From Stutzerimonas stutzeri (GTDB lineage: Bacteria > Pseudomonadota > Gammaproteobacteria > Pseudomonadales > Pseudomonadaceae): DNA of 64,000 nucleotides. Shown piece after piece: positions 34,900 to 45,861 of the stretch. The notes beneath the pieces were generated by a model. That model was not told the origin of the DNA. It worked only from the letters and a program-made list of their open reading frames with translations, and made no database searches. Numbering within the stretch: position 1 is the stretch's first letter; each line of letters opens with the position of its first letter. The DNA is taken from NCBI RefSeq assembly GCF_015291885.1, contig NZ_CP036186.1:1195001-1259000 (forward strand). Reading direction: 5' to 3'. A program made the translations under genes and the position numbers.

Positions 34900-36267
34900 T
34901 CAGGGGCTATACACTTCGTTGGGCAGCCAGGTGGCCAGCGGGGCGAAATAGAACACCAGGGCCAGGCCGATCAGCTGGATGACGATGTAGGGCAGCACGC
35001 CGAGGTAGACATCGCGGGTGGTGATGCCCGGCGGGCAGACGCCCTTGATGTAGAACAGCGCGAAGCCTACCGGCGGCGTGAGGAACGAGGTCTGCAGGCA
35101 GAGCGCGAAGAGAATCGCGAACCACAGCGGATCGATGCCCATGGAGAACAGCACCGGCGCCACCAGCGGCAGGATGATCAGGGTGATCTCCACCCAGTCG
35201 AGGAAGAACCCCAGCAGAAAGGTGATCGCCAGCACCGTGAGCAGCACGCCGGTCTGGCCGAACGGCAGGCCGGTCAGCGCGGCGCGGATCACGTCATCGC
35301 CACCCAGACCGCGCAGCACGGCGGCGAACACCGTGGCGCCGATGAAGATGCCGAAGATGAAGGCGGCGGTGCGGCTGGTCTGGTACAGCGCATCCTTGAG
35401 CACCGGCAGATTCAGGCGGCGGCTGGCCGCGGCCATCAGCAACGCACCGAAGGCGCCGACTGCCGAAGCCTCGGTGGTGGTGGCGATGCCGAAGAAGATC
35501 GAGCCGAGCACGGCGAAGATCAGCGCCAGCGGCGGGACCACGGCCCAGAACACGTCGAGCAGGGCACGGGCGTCGAGCTTTTGCCGGTTGACCGGGGCCG
35601 GGGCGAAGTCCTTCTTCAGCCAGGCGACGACCACGATATAGAGGATGTACATCAGCGCCAGCATCATCCCCGGGATCAGCGCGCCCATGAACAGCTTGCC
35701 CACCGAGGCTTCCGAGGTGCCGAGGCGGTCGGCCATCAGCACCAGCATGATGCTCGGCGGAATCAGGATGCCCAGTGTACCCACCGAGCAGGCAGTGCCC
35801 ACCGCCAGGCTCTTGTTGTAGTTGGCCTGCAGCATCGGCCCGATGGAGAGCATGCCGAGCAGCGCCACCGAGGCGCCGACGATGCCCGTGGAGGCAGCAA
35901 GCAGGATGCCGATCACCACCACCGTCACCGCGTAGCCACCGCGCAGCGGGCCGAGTACGCGCACCAGGCTGTGCATCAGGCGTTCGGCGATGCCGGAGCG
36001 GTCGAGCATGATGCCCATGAAGATGAACAGCGGCAGGGCGACCATCAGCTCGTTGGCGACGATGCCGTAGATGCGCGCGTCGAGCACGCCGATGGTGCCG
36101 TCCCAGGTGAACCAGAGATTGGCGTCGAAGTGTTCCACCAGCACATAGCCGAGCATGGCGAACAGCAGGCCGATGCCGGCCAGCGACCAGGCGACCGGGA
36201 AGCCGAGCAGCAGCAGGCCCATGAAGCTGGCGAACATGGCGATAACGAGGATTTCTTCCAGACCCAT
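34900..36267 (-). CDS. dctM: TRAP transporter large permease (DctM family)
   Basis: 455 residues with about twelve to thirteen hydrophobic segments. DctM signatures: LLLGFPVAWSLAGIGLLFAM near the N terminus, PLFIFMGIMLDRSGIAERLM, GTLGILIPPSIMLVLMADRL and the C-terminal FLTPPVGFALFYIKGV. It is the sodium-driven translocation subunit. Last gene of the dctPQM operon. TRAP systems take up organic acids; here possibly the acid released by the esterase. Confidence 0.93.
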   Translation of the reverse strand: MGLEEILVIAMFASFMGLLLLGFPVAWSLAGIGLLFAMLGYVLVEHFDANLWFTWDGTIGVLDARIYGIVANELMVALPLFIFMGIMLDRSGIAERLMHSLVRVLGPLRGGYAVTVVVIGILLAASTGIVGASVALLGMLSIGPMLQANYNKSLAVGTACSVGTLGILIPPSIMLVLMADRLGTSEASVGKLFMGALIPGMMLALMYILYIVVVAWLKKDFAPAPVNRQKLDARALLDVFWAVVPPLALIFAVLGSIFFGIATTTEASAVGAFGALLMAAASRRLNLPVLKDALYQTSRTAAFIFGIFIGATVFAAVLRGLGGDDVIRAALTGLPFGQTGVLLTVLAITFLLGFFLDWVEITLIILPLVAPVLFSMGIDPLWFAILFALCLQTSFLTPPVGFALFYIKGVCPPGITTRDVYLGVLPYIVIQLIGLALVFYFAPLATWLPNEVYSP

Positions 36268-36283
36268 TATTGCGACTACTCCA

Positions 36284-36886
36284 TCAGGGCTGCGAACGAG
36301 TGCGGTCGCGCTCGTCCGAGGGGGCCGTCAGGGCCCGCGGGAAATTGAACAGCAGGGTGCTGCAGCGCAACGCGCGGGACAGCAGCGCCAGCGCTACCAG
36401 GGCGAGGCCGATGGGCAGCACGCTCTTGAAGATGAAGCGATGGGGCAGCCCGCTGGGTGCCTGGGAGCGTTCGTTGTAGAGGTAGGCCTTGTAGGCGTAG
36501 GGAATCAGCGCATCGATCATCAGCGCGATCACTGGCAGGGCCAGCAGCACGATGGCTACCAGCTCGATCCAGGCGCGACCGCGCAGGCTGAAGCGTTCGC
36601 TCAGCACATCGACGCGCACATGGTCGTCGCGCACCACGGCGTAGGCGAGGGCGAGCATCAGCGCGGCGCCGAACAGGTGCCAGGACAGTTCCTCCAGCGC
36701 AATGGAACCGCGCGAGAGGGCGAAGCGGCTGAACACGTTGGCCAGTACCACCAGCAGAACCGCCAGCCAGAGCCAGGCGCTGGCCTGGCCGATGGCGACC
36801 AGCAGGCGGTCCAGCGGCCGCGAAATACGGTTGTACGGCAGCGCGTCGGGCACTGGCGCATCGGGAGAGACGGGCTTGAAGGACAC
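36284..36886 (-). CDS. dctQ: TRAP transporter small permease (DctQ family)
   Basis: 200 residues from the GTG at 36886, which has GAGGT six bases upstream. A longer frame from ATG 36991 has no ribosome-binding site. Four membrane helices with WLAVLLVVLANVFSRFAL-like and LGAALMLALAYAV segments and the DDHVRVDVL loop (about 82-90), all typical of DctQ. It pairs with the large permease 17 bp downstream. Confidence 0.85.
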   Translation of the reverse strand: MSFKPVSPDAPVPDALPYNRISRPLDRLLVAIGQASAWLWLAVLLVVLANVFSRFALSRGSIALEELSWHLFGAALMLALAYAVVRDDHVRVDVLSERFSLRGRAWIELVAIVLLALPVIALMIDALIPYAYKAYLYNERSQAPSGLPHRFIFKSVLPIGLALVALALLSRALRCSTLLFNFPRALTAPSDERDRTRSQP

Positions 36887-36920
36887 GGCGGACCTCGGAA
36901 TCTCGGCACAGGGATAGGAG

Positions 36921-36942
36921 GCGGGCACGTCGCCGTGCCCGC
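36921..36942 (-). promoter_or_regulatory. intergenic hairpin between dctP and dctQ
   Basis: GCGGGCACG-TCGC-CGTGCCCGC, a perfect nine-base stem with no T tract. Such hairpins often stabilise the upstream mRNA or weaken read-through. This would give more binding protein than permease. Confidence 0.6.
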
Positions 36943-37058
36943 GGGTTACTGGCCTGTTTGGTAAGTCTGGTTGGTCAATTTCGGCGCCCATGGCCCCGAT
37001 ACGGCGTTGCCGCTCATTACCTCAACCCACTCACCGCACAGGCCACATCGCGCAGCCG

Positions 37059-38144
37059 TCAGTCGTACTTGTAGAAGTCGCGCGGCAGGTAGCCCATGCC
37101 GTGCCAGATCGAGTGGTGCTTCATGAAGTCGCGCTGGCTGGTCAGTACGCGCTTGAACATCTCGTCCTTGGCGGCCATCTCGTCGAGCACCTCATCGGTG
37201 ACCTTCTGCAGCTCGCGCAGTACCGGCTCGGGCAGCACCTGGGCCTTCACGCCCTGCTTCTGGTAGTCACGCAGCGCGGTCGGCTGAGCCCACTCGCTTT
37301 CGGCGAAGCCCTTGAGCGTGGCCGACTCGCACCCCATCTCGATGAGTGCGCGGCTTTCCGGCTTGAGCTTGTCCCAGACGTCCTTGTTCACCAGCAGGTG
37401 CGAGGTGGTCAGCGTCTGGTGCCAGCCGGGCATGATGTAGTTTTTGATGATCTGGTCCAGGCCGAGCATCTTGTCCACCGCCGGCTGCGAGAACTCGGTG
37501 GCGTCGATGGTCTTGCGCTCCAGCGCCTGGTAGATCTCGCCGCCCGGCACCATGGTCACCGAGGCGCCTAGCTTTTCCAGCACCTTGCCGCCGATGCCGG
37601 CGAAGCGGATACGCAGGCCGTCGAAGTCCTCCAGCTTCTCGATGGGCTTGGCGAACCAGCCGGCGCCTTCCGGGCCGATGATGCTGCACAGCATCGGGTG
37701 GATATTGCGCTGGGCGTAGATTTCCTCGAGCAGCTTCTTGCCGTCACCCTGGTAGTACCAGGCCAGGTGCGCCGGCGGCTCCATGTTGAACGGCGTGCCG
37801 GAGTACAGCGGCAGGGCCGGGATGGTGCCCTGATCGTAGCCGATCCAGGTGTAGCCGGCCGGGTACTTGCCGCTGCTTACCGCATCCATGATCTCGAACG
37901 GCGGCACCAGCTCGCCCGGCTCGTAGTAGCGCAGCTGGATGTCGCCGCCCGAGACGGCCTTGAGCGATTCGGAAAGATGCTTGACCGGGGTGGAGAGGCC
38001 GATCAGGTGGGAGGGGAAGGCCAGCGGCACCTGCCAGCGGATCTTCTCTGCGGCGCTGGCGACGCCACTGAGCAGGCTGGCGCCGAGCAGGGTAGTGGCA
38101 CCGATGGCGCAGGCGATACGGGAAAGCTTGTTCTTGGTCGACAT
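37059..38144 (-). CDS. dctP: TRAP transporter substrate-binding protein (DctP family)
   Basis: 361 residues with a signal peptide (CAIGATTLLGASLLSGVASA). DctP domain: EKIRWQVPLAFPSHLIGLST (binding start), DGLRIRFAGIGGKVLEKLGA (the conserved Arg that binds the carboxylate, about 180) and GGEIYQALERKTIDATEFSQ. This is the FcbT/mannitol-chloroaromatic-type TRAP subgroup, which suggests an organic acid ligand. It is the first gene of the operon and lies under a sigma-54 promoter. Confidence 0.92.
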   Translation of the reverse strand: MSTKNKLSRIACAIGATTLLGASLLSGVASAAEKIRWQVPLAFPSHLIGLSTPVKHLSESLKAVSGGDIQLRYYEPGELVPPFEIMDAVSSGKYPAGYTWIGYDQGTIPALPLYSGTPFNMEPPAHLAWYYQGDGKKLLEEIYAQRNIHPMLCSIIGPEGAGWFAKPIEKLEDFDGLRIRFAGIGGKVLEKLGASVTMVPGGEIYQALERKTIDATEFSQPAVDKMLGLDQIIKNYIMPGWHQTLTTSHLLVNKDVWDKLKPESRALIEMGCESATLKGFAESEWAQPTALRDYQKQGVKAQVLPEPVLRELQKVTDEVLDEMAAKDEMFKRVLTSQRDFMKHHSIWHGMGYLPRDFYKYD

Positions 38145-38156
38145 GCAGATTTCCTT

Positions 38157-38170
38157 CTTGTTGTTGTTCT
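38157..38170 (-). promoter_or_regulatory. AANAANAA (CA) motif in the TRAP leader
   Basis: Minus strand AGAACAACAACAAG just before AAGGAAATC and the dctP ATG. The leader also contains a nine-base inverted repeat (CCAGAACAA at 38221-38229, TTGTTCTGG at 38282-38290) that could fold around it. Confidence 0.68.
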
Positions 38171-38304
38171 GTGCCCGAGGGCGGACGCGTAACCGCCCGT
38201 GGGTCGAGGGCGTAAACAGGCCAGAACAAGAACAGAGGCCGAGCCGATGCTGCCGATCCGGCGCCAGTCTTGTTCTTTGGTTTGTTCTGGCGTCGCAGGG
38301 CGGA

Positions 38305-38321
38305 TTGCAGGTTCTGTGCCT
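38305..38321 (-). promoter_or_regulatory. sigma-54 promoter of the TRAP operon
   Basis: Minus strand AGGCACAGAACCTGCAA with GG-N10-GC spacing: -24 GGCAC, -12 CTGCA. It would give a leader of about 150 bases, longer than at the porin and esterase genes. Confidence 0.68.
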
Positions 38322-38426
38322 ATCGTGTGGGGCAGGCCGAAAAGCGGGGATCGGTTGTGGTGCGGATGAGGCGGTGGGCAGAAGGCGCGATCCTTCGATA
38401 GATGGTTATGGGCTGGCGTTGAGATG

Positions 38427-38624
38427 GCCGGTGGGCTGAAGCCCACCCTACGGACGTGCGGCGTTTGACGGCGCGGTGGGGCTGCGTGGTATTTGGTGCA
38501 CGGCTTTCGTGGATGATATGCAAGGCGGTGCGGCGGGCTGAAGCCCACCCTACAAGTGGAAGCGGAGCGCCCCGGGCCACTTCTTTGGTCGATCAACCGT
38601 AGGGTGGGCTTCAGCCCACCAATT
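38427..38624. repeat. three REP-like palindromes (GGTGGGCTGAAGCCC type)
   Basis: Copies at about 38429-38452, 38528-38552 and 38598-38621, the last inverted relative to the first two. They lie between the TRAP promoter and the activator dyads further upstream. An insertion here could explain why the dyads are unusually far (about 350-425 bp) from this promoter. The 688-bp gap 38145-38832 otherwise holds the regulatory sites listed and no gene. Confidence 0.75.
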
Positions 38625-38668
38625 TCGGATCGAAGCCGGCGTTCGATCGTTCGGGACACTACGCAAGG

Positions 38669-38746
38669 TGTCCATTCCGGCAGACACCGGCACGGCCGAA
38701 AACCCGTGGTGTCTGCGATTCTGGAAAGTGTCCATTTTTCGGGACG
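38669..38746. promoter_or_regulatory. activator-site dyads upstream of the TRAP promoter
   Basis: TGTCCA-TTCCGG-CAGACA (38669-38686), a weak TGTCTG-CGATTC-TGGAAA (38710-38727) and TGTCCA-TTTTTC-GGGACG (38729-38746). The spacing is the same six bases as at the porin and esterase genes. An overlapping inverted copy GGACAC-N8-GTGTCC lies at 38654-38673. Confidence 0.6.
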
Positions 38747-38766
38747 GGCTGTTTGCTGTGGCGCGC

Positions 38767-38801
38767 AAAAAAAACAGGCGTTGCGCTTGGCGCGACGCCT
38801 G
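38767..38801 (-). terminator. terminator of the liu gene cluster
   Basis: Read on the minus strand: CAGGCGTCGCGC, CAA loop, GCGCAACGCCTG, then TTTTTTTT. A 12-base stem with one mismatch, after liuR. Confidence 0.9.
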
Positions 38802-38832
38802 ACGGGATGAACCTATCGGGTAAGCGAGGCGA

Positions 38833-39231
38833 TCAGCTGGCCGCTTGCTTGGCCAGGGTGCTTTCCAGGGCGCTGCGGCAGCGCTCCTCGGCGGTGTCCA
38901 GCTCCAGCTGCATCTGCTGGATGTCGAGCAGCTGCTGCTCCAGCTGCTGGCGCCGCTCGGCGATCATCTGCAGCATGATATTCAGCTGCTTCTGGTTGCC
39001 GGCCTTGGGATCGTAGAGCTCGATCAGCGTCTTGCATTCAGCCAGCGAAAAGCCGATGCGCTTGCCGCGCAGGATCAGCTTCAGCGCGACGCGATCCTTG
39101 GGTGAATAGATGCGTTCCTGACCGCGGCGGGTTGGCGTGAGCATGCCCTGTTCTTCATAGAAACGGATGGCGCGGGTGGTGATGTCCAGCTCGTTGGCCA
39201 GGTCGGAAATGCTGTAGGTCTGTTTAGCCAT
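38833..39231 (-). CDS. liuR: MerR-family regulator LiuR
   Basis: 132 residues. N-terminal MerR helix-turn-helix: YSISDLANELDITTRAIRFY, then EEQGMLTPTRRG. The second helix pair is ALKLILRGKRIGFSLAECKT and a coiled-coil dimer helix follows to the end. There is no metal-binding cysteine set. It matches LiuR, the regulator of leucine/isovalerate degradation in proteobacteria, and it is the last gene of the cluster here. It probably binds the CTTTACGTTAACGTAAAG palindrome upstream of liuA and related sites at 51.4 and 55.5 kb. Confidence 0.88.
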   Translation of the reverse strand: MAKQTYSISDLANELDITTRAIRFYEEQGMLTPTRRGQERIYSPKDRVALKLILRGKRIGFSLAECKTLIELYDPKAGNQKQLNIMLQMIAERRQQLEQQLLDIQQMQLELDTAEERCRSALESTLAKQAAS

Positions 39232-39304
39232 GATTCCTTCCGATCATCCTCTGTCACGCCCGGTGGTCCGGGCGCGTATGTCTGCCCCGCGCCGTGTGAT
39301 TCGC

Positions 39305-40486
39305 TCAGGGGCGTTCGACTGCCAAGGCTACTCCCTGGCCACCACCGATGCACAGTGTTGCCAGGCCCTTGCGAACATCGCGGCGCTGCATCTCGTGCAG
39401 CAGGGTCACCAGGATGCGGCAGCCCGAGGCACCGATCGGGTGACCGAGGGCGATGGCGCCGCCGTTCACGTTGACCTTATCGGCATCCCAGCCCAATTCC
39501 TTACCCACCGACAGCGCCTGCACGGCGAAGGCTTCGTTGGCTTCGATCAGGTCCAGCTCGGCCAGCGACCAGCTGGCTTTCTCCAGGCAGCGGCGGGTAG
39601 CGGAAACCGGGCCGATGCCCATGATCGCCGGGTCGACGCCAGCGTTGGCGTAACCGGCGATCTTCGCCAGTACCGGCAGGCCCAGGGCCTCGGCCTTGCT
39701 GGCGCTCATCAGCACCACCGCGGCGGCGCCGTCGTTGAGGGTCGAAGCGTTGCCGGCGGTTACGCTGCCGTCCTTCTTGAACGCTGCGCGCAGGCCGCCG
39801 AGGGAGTCGGCCGTAGTGCCGGCGCGGGGTTGCTCGTCGCGGGCGAAGGCGAGCGGATCGCCCTTGCGCTGCGGGATCAGCACCGGGGTTATCTCGGCAT
39901 CGAAGCGGCCGCTTTCGATGGCCGCCGCGGCACGCTGCTGCGACTGCGCGGCGAAGGCGTCCTGCTGGGCGCGGTCGATGCCGTACTTGTCGGCCAGGTT
40001 CTCCGCGGTGATGCCCATGTGGTAGTCGTTGAAGGCGTCCCATAGGCCGTCGGTGATCATGCTGTCGACCATCTGCGCGTGGCCCATGCGCAGGCCGGTG
40101 CGCGCGCCGGGCATGACGTAGGGCGCCAGACTCATGTTCTCCATACCGCCGGCGATGACCACCTCGGCGTCGCCGCAGCGGATCGCCTGCACGGCCAGAT
40201 GCACGGCCTTGAGGCCCGAGCCGCAGACTTTGTTCAGCGTCATGGCCGGTACGGCGTGGGGCAGGCCGGCCTTGATCGAGGCCTGGCGTGCGGTGTTCTG
40301 CCCGGCGCCGGCGGTGAGCACATGGCCGAGGATGACTTCATCGACCTGGGCCGGGTCGATACCGGTCTTTTCCAGCAGGGCGCGGATCACGGTGGCGCCC
40401 AGTTCGACTGCCGGCACATTGGCCAGCGAGCCCTGGAAACTGCCGATGGCGGTGCGGGTTGCAGCTACGATGACGACGTCTTGCAT
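39305..40486 (-). CDS. atoB: acetyl-CoA C-acetyltransferase (thiolase)
   Basis: 393 residues, thiolase family. Nucleophile Cys in [18 protein letters not shown] (about 86-103), active-site [10 protein letters not shown] (His near 350) and the last Cys in [13 protein letters not shown] (near 380). It splits acetoacetyl-CoA, made by the CoA transferase from the acetoacetate released by HMG-CoA lyase, giving two acetyl-CoA. This is the last step of leucine breakdown. Confidence 0.93.
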   Translation of the reverse strand: MQDVVIVAATRTAIGSFQGSLANVPAVELGATVIRALLEKTGIDPAQVDEVILGHVLTAGAGQNTARQASIKAGLPHAVPAMTLNKVCGSGLKAVHLAVQAIRCGDAEVVIAGGMENMSLAPYVMPGARTGLRMGHAQMVDSMITDGLWDAFNDYHMGITAENLADKYGIDRAQQDAFAAQSQQRAAAAIESGRFDAEITPVLIPQRKGDPLAFARDEQPRAGTTADSLGGLRAAFKKDGSVTAGNASTLNDGAAAVVLMSASKAEALGLPVLAKIAGYANAGVDPAIMGIGPVSATRRCLEKASWSLAELDLIEANEAFAVQALSVGKELGWDADKVNVNGGAIALGHPIGASGCRILVTLLHEMQRRDVRKGLATLCIGGGQGVALAVERP

Positions 40487-40743
40487 GACGGACTCCGAAT
40501 AAAAAGGCGCTACGCCGGGGCGTAACGCGAGGATCAGGCACGCGGCCTGGCTCCGGGAAAGGGTGCCCTCGAACGACAGGGGGCAAGCCGTTGGTCAGCG
40601 CGCTGGCAGACCGGTCGATGCCGCAGTATACGGGCGCCTGGGTGACTGGCCAGTGCTGGCGCGCCGCCGGCTCGGGGCGTTCGGGGCAGGCGGGAAGGCG
40701 CGGCGGGCAAGGGGTGCTCCGGCGTTCTTCCCGCACCCAGGTT

Positions 40744-41373
40744 TCAGCGCTGGATCGGGCTGCCGGTGGCCTCCTGCAGTTCGTCGAAGCTGACGCCTTC
40801 GGCCAGCTCCACCAGCTTCAGGCCCTGCTCGGTGACGTCCAGCACGCCGAGGTCGGTGATGATCCGGTCGACCACGCCGAGGCCGGTCAGCGGCAGGTCG
40901 CAGGCCGGCAGGATCTTGTGCGCGCCGCCCTTGGCGGTGTGCTCCATCAGCACCACGACGCGCTTGACGCCGGCTACCAGGTCCATCGCGCCGCCCATGC
41001 CCTTGACCATCTTGCCGGGGATCATCCAGTTGGCCAGATCGCCTTTTTCCGACACCTGCATGGCGCCGAGGATGGCCAGGTTGATGTGGCCGCCGCGGAT
41101 CATGGCAAAGCTCTGCGCGTTGTCGAAGAAGCTCGAGCCGGGCAGGGCGGTGACGGTCTGCTTGCCGGCGTTGATCAGGTCTGGGTCGATCTCTTCCTCG
41201 GTCGGGAAGGGACCGATGCCGAGCAGGCCGTTCTCGCTCTGCAGCCAGACGTCCATGCCTTCGGGGATGTAGTTGGCCACCAGGGTCGGCAGGCCGATAC
41301 CGAGGTTGACGTAGAAGCCGTCCTGCAGCTCCTGGGCGGCGCGTTGCGCCATCTGTTCACGTGTCCAGGCCAT
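40744..41373 (-). CDS. scoB: 3-oxoacid CoA-transferase subunit B
   Basis: 209 residues. The catalytic glutamate is in [15 protein letters not shown] (about 43-57), followed by [18 protein letters not shown] [20 protein letters not shown]. It forms a heterodimer with subunit A, whose gene ends five bases upstream, and transfers CoA from succinyl-CoA to acetoacetate. Confidence 0.93.
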   Translation of the reverse strand: MAWTREQMAQRAAQELQDGFYVNLGIGLPTLVANYIPEGMDVWLQSENGLLGIGPFPTEEEIDPDLINAGKQTVTALPGSSFFDNAQSFAMIRGGHINLAILGAMQVSEKGDLANWMIPGKMVKGMGGAMDLVAGVKRVVVLMEHTAKGGAHKILPACDLPLTGLGVVDRIITDLGVLDVTEQGLKLVELAEGVSFDELQEATGSPIQR

Positions 41374-41377
41374 GGTC

Positions 41378-42073
41378 TCAGCTCCTCACCGTGCGTTTTT
41401 CGATGCGTTTTTCCGGGTTCGGGTTGTGCACGATGCGATGCACATAGATGCCCGGCAGGTGGATCTGGTCCGGGTCCAGCTCGCCGGTCTCGACGATCTC
41501 CTCCACCTCGACGACGCAGACCTCGCCGGCCATCGCCGCCAGCGGGTTGAAGTTGCGCGCGGTCTTGCGAAACAGCAGGTTGCCGGCCTTGTCGGCCTTC
41601 CACGCCTTGACCAGGGCCAGGTCCGCGGTCAGCGATTCTTCCATCACGTACCACTCGCCGTTGAACTGGCGGGTCTCCTTGCCTTCGGCCACCAGGGTGC
41701 CGTAGCCGGTCTTGGTGTAGAACGCCGGGATGCCCGCGCCGCCGGCACGCAGCTTCTCCGCCAGGGTGCCCTGCGGGGTGAACTCCAGGGCCAGCTCACC
41801 GGCCAGGTATTGGCGCTCGAACTCCTTGTTCTCACCCACGTAGGAGGAAATCATCTTGCTGATCTGCCGCGTCTCCAGCAGCAGGCCGAGGCCGAAACCG
41901 TCGACACCGGCGTTGTTGCTGATGGCAGTCAGGTCCTTCCTGCCGCTGTCGCGCAGGGCGGCGATCAGATGCTCGGGGATGCCGCACAGGCCGAAGCCGC
42001 CGACGGCGATGGTCATGCCGTCCTCGACCAGGCCTTCCAGGGCGTGGGCGGCGCTGGGGTAAATCTTGTTCAT
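41378..42073 (-). CDS. scoA: 3-oxoacid CoA-transferase subunit A
   Basis: 231 residues. The family start is [20 protein letters not shown], with [20 protein letters not shown] (about 28-47) for CoA binding and [20 protein letters not shown] (about 90-109). Works with subunit B in acetoacetate activation. It begins a CA-motif leader of its own (42086-42097), so it may be regulated apart from liuE. Confidence 0.93.
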   Translation of the reverse strand: MNKIYPSAAHALEGLVEDGMTIAVGGFGLCGIPEHLIAALRDSGRKDLTAISNNAGVDGFGLGLLLETRQISKMISSYVGENKEFERQYLAGELALEFTPQGTLAEKLRAGGAGIPAFYTKTGYGTLVAEGKETRQFNGEWYVMEESLTADLALVKAWKADKAGNLLFRKTARNFNPLAAMAGEVCVVEVEEIVETGELDPDQIHLPGIYVHRIVHNPNPEKRIEKRTVRS

Positions 42074-42085
42074 GAATTACCTCTA

Positions 42086-42097
42086 CTTGTTGTTCTG
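42086..42097 (-). promoter_or_regulatory. AANAANAA-like motif in the scoA leader
   Basis: Minus strand CAGAACAACAAG, followed by TAGAGGTAATTC and the ATG. Same form as the other CA motifs, again overlapping the ribosome-binding region. Confidence 0.6.
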
Positions 42098-42159
42098 TCT
42101 GTGCCGGGTGGTCCGATAGATGGCCGCCCAACGAATAGGATTTAGCAAAATCGGTGCCG

Positions 42160-43059
42160 CTAACCGGCCTGCCTGGCGCGGGCGACCCGCGAACCATTGG
42201 CACGCCCCAGCAGCTGGCTGATGCGCTGGCCGGCGCCGATCAACGCATCGAGGTCGATGCCGGTGGCTATGTCCAGCCCGTTGAACATGTACAGCACGTC
42301 TTCGCTGGCGACATTGCCGCTGGCGCCTTTGGCGTACGGGCAACCACCGAGGCCGGCGACCGAGCTGTCGAACACCGCGATACCCTCCAGCAGGCTGGCA
42401 TAGATGTTCGCCAGCGCCTGGCCGTAGGTGTCGTGGAAATGCCCGGCCAACCGTTCGCGCGGCACCTCGCGGGCCACCATGTCGAATAGTGTGCGGGTCT
42501 TGCCCGGTGTGCCGGTGCCGATGGTGTCGCCCAGGGAAACCTCGTAGCAGCCCATGGCATACAGCTCGCGGGCCACTTCGGCGACCTTGGCTGGCGAGAC
42601 CTCACCCTCGTAAGGGCAGCCGAGCACGCAGGAAACGTAGCCACGCACGCGAATGTCGTGCTCGCGGGCAGCCTCCATCAAAGGCGCGAAGCGTGCCAGA
42701 CTCTCGGCGATGGAGCAGTTGATGTTCTTCCGCGAGAAAGCTTCGGAGGCCGCACCGAACACCGCGACTTCCTTCACGCCGGCCTCGATGGCCGCCTCCA
42801 GGCCCTTCATGTTTGGCGTCAGCGCCGCGTAAGTGACCCCGGCCTTGCGCTGGATCTGCGCGAAGACTTCGGCGGAGCCCGCCATCTGTGGCACCCACTT
42901 GGGCGAGACGAAGCTGCCGACTTCGATATAGGACAGCCCGGCGGCGCTCAGGTCGTCGACCAGACGCACCTTGTCCGCCACGCTGATCGGCTGCTGCTCG
43001 TTCTGCAGACCGTCACGCGGGCCGACTTCCACCAGCCGGACTTGTTTGGGCAGGCTCAT
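42160..43059 (-). CDS. liuE: hydroxymethylglutaryl-CoA lyase
   Basis: 299 residues. HMGL TIM-barrel motifs: [15 protein letters not shown] (about 10-24), [28 protein letters not shown] (metal His pair, about 205-218) and the signature [20 protein letters not shown] with its catalytic cysteine. It cleaves HMG-CoA to acetoacetate and acetyl-CoA in the mitochondrial-type leucine pathway. Confidence 0.94.
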   Translation of the reverse strand: MSLPKQVRLVEVGPRDGLQNEQQPISVADKVRLVDDLSAAGLSYIEVGSFVSPKWVPQMAGSAEVFAQIQRKAGVTYAALTPNMKGLEAAIEAGVKEVAVFGAASEAFSRKNINCSIAESLARFAPLMEAAREHDIRVRGYVSCVLGCPYEGEVSPAKVAEVARELYAMGCYEVSLGDTIGTGTPGKTRTLFDMVAREVPRERLAGHFHDTYGQALANIYASLLEGIAVFDSSVAGLGGCPYAKGASGNVASEDVLYMFNGLDIATGIDLDALIGAGQRISQLLGRANGSRVARARQAG

Positions 43060-43114
43060 ATGTCCTCCAGAGGGTGAATGCTTAGCGAGCCTTCACCCGT
43101 GTCGTTGAATTGTG

Positions 43115-43352
43115 GCGCTGCTGGTGGGCTAAAGCCCACCCTACAAAATCTGCACGCCTTCACCGTAGGGTGAGCATCAGCCCACCGATGTCGCCGCAGG
43201 CTGACCGAAAGTGCTCCGGCACTGCTGGGGGCTAAAGCCCACCCTGCAAACCTGCATGCCATCACCGTAGGGTGGGCTTCAGCCCACCGATGTAGCTGCA
43301 GGCCGACCGAAGTGCTCCGGCACCGCTGGTGGGCTAAAGCCCACCCTACGGA
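43115..43352. repeat. REP-like palindrome cluster between liuE and liuD
   Basis: Copies of the GTGGGCT-AAAGCCCACC type at about 43119-43145, 43161-43186, 43225-43250, 43266-43292 and 43327-43351, in alternating orientation, with a linker (GCAGGCTGACCGAAAGTGCT) that is also repeated. So a 140-bp two-REP unit is present nearly twice. The whole 293-bp gap has no gene. Confidence 0.8.
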
Positions 43353-45254
<1,902 letters not shown>

Positions 45255-45286
45255 TTTTGTGATTCCTGCGTGGCCTGGAAGGCGTT

Positions 45287-45762
45287 TCCCCTCACCCTAG
45301 CCCTCTCCCCGGAGGGGCGAGGGGACGACGGAGTGGGGCGAAGCAATGAAGTGTTTCGGCAATGATCGGCGTGACCGGTTGATGTGCGATCAGCGGCATA
45401 AGCGCGGACGATATGGTTAGGCAGCCGCTCCCAAACCCCACACAACCCAACCCCCTCTCGAGAGGGCTGGGGAGCGGGCCTGGGCGAGGGGGCGTTGCTA
45501 CGCACGTGCACTCCCGCCCAGCCATTGCACAGACCAACTCCCTCTCCCCAATGGGGAGAGGGCTGGGGTGAGGGGGCGGTGCAGCGGCCCGGCACAATCA
45601 CCCAGCCACTGCGCAAGCCAACATGCTCTCCTCCTTGGGAAGAGTGCCGGGGAGCGGGCCGGGGCGAGGGGGCGGTGCTACGCACATGCACTAACGCCTC
45701 GCCATTGCACAAACCAACTCCCTCTCCCCTTTGGGGAGAGGGCTGGGGTGAGGGGGCGATGC
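45287..45762. repeat. array of five REP-like palindromes (CCCTCACCC...CCCTCTCCCC type)
   Basis: Copies at about 45287-45324, 45446-45480, 45535-45580, 45622-45672 and 45717-45762. Each has a palindromic core such as CCCTCTCCCC-N2/3-GGGGAGAGGG and an asymmetric arm CTGGGGTGAGGGGGC. The first is in one orientation and the rest in the other. A further copy lies at 10811-10847 between mksF and mksE. The linkers share AACGCCTCGCCATTGCACAAACCAACT-like text (given only in part here: CATTGCACAAACCAACTC). The 607-bp gap holds no gene. Confidence 0.82.
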
Positions 45763-45861
45763 CAAGGACCGACACAGCCGCCCGACCACCACACAACGCA
45801 ACCCTCTCACCGCGCGTACGCGACAACGTATACGAGCGAGCACCCCACAGAAGCCCAGTCA

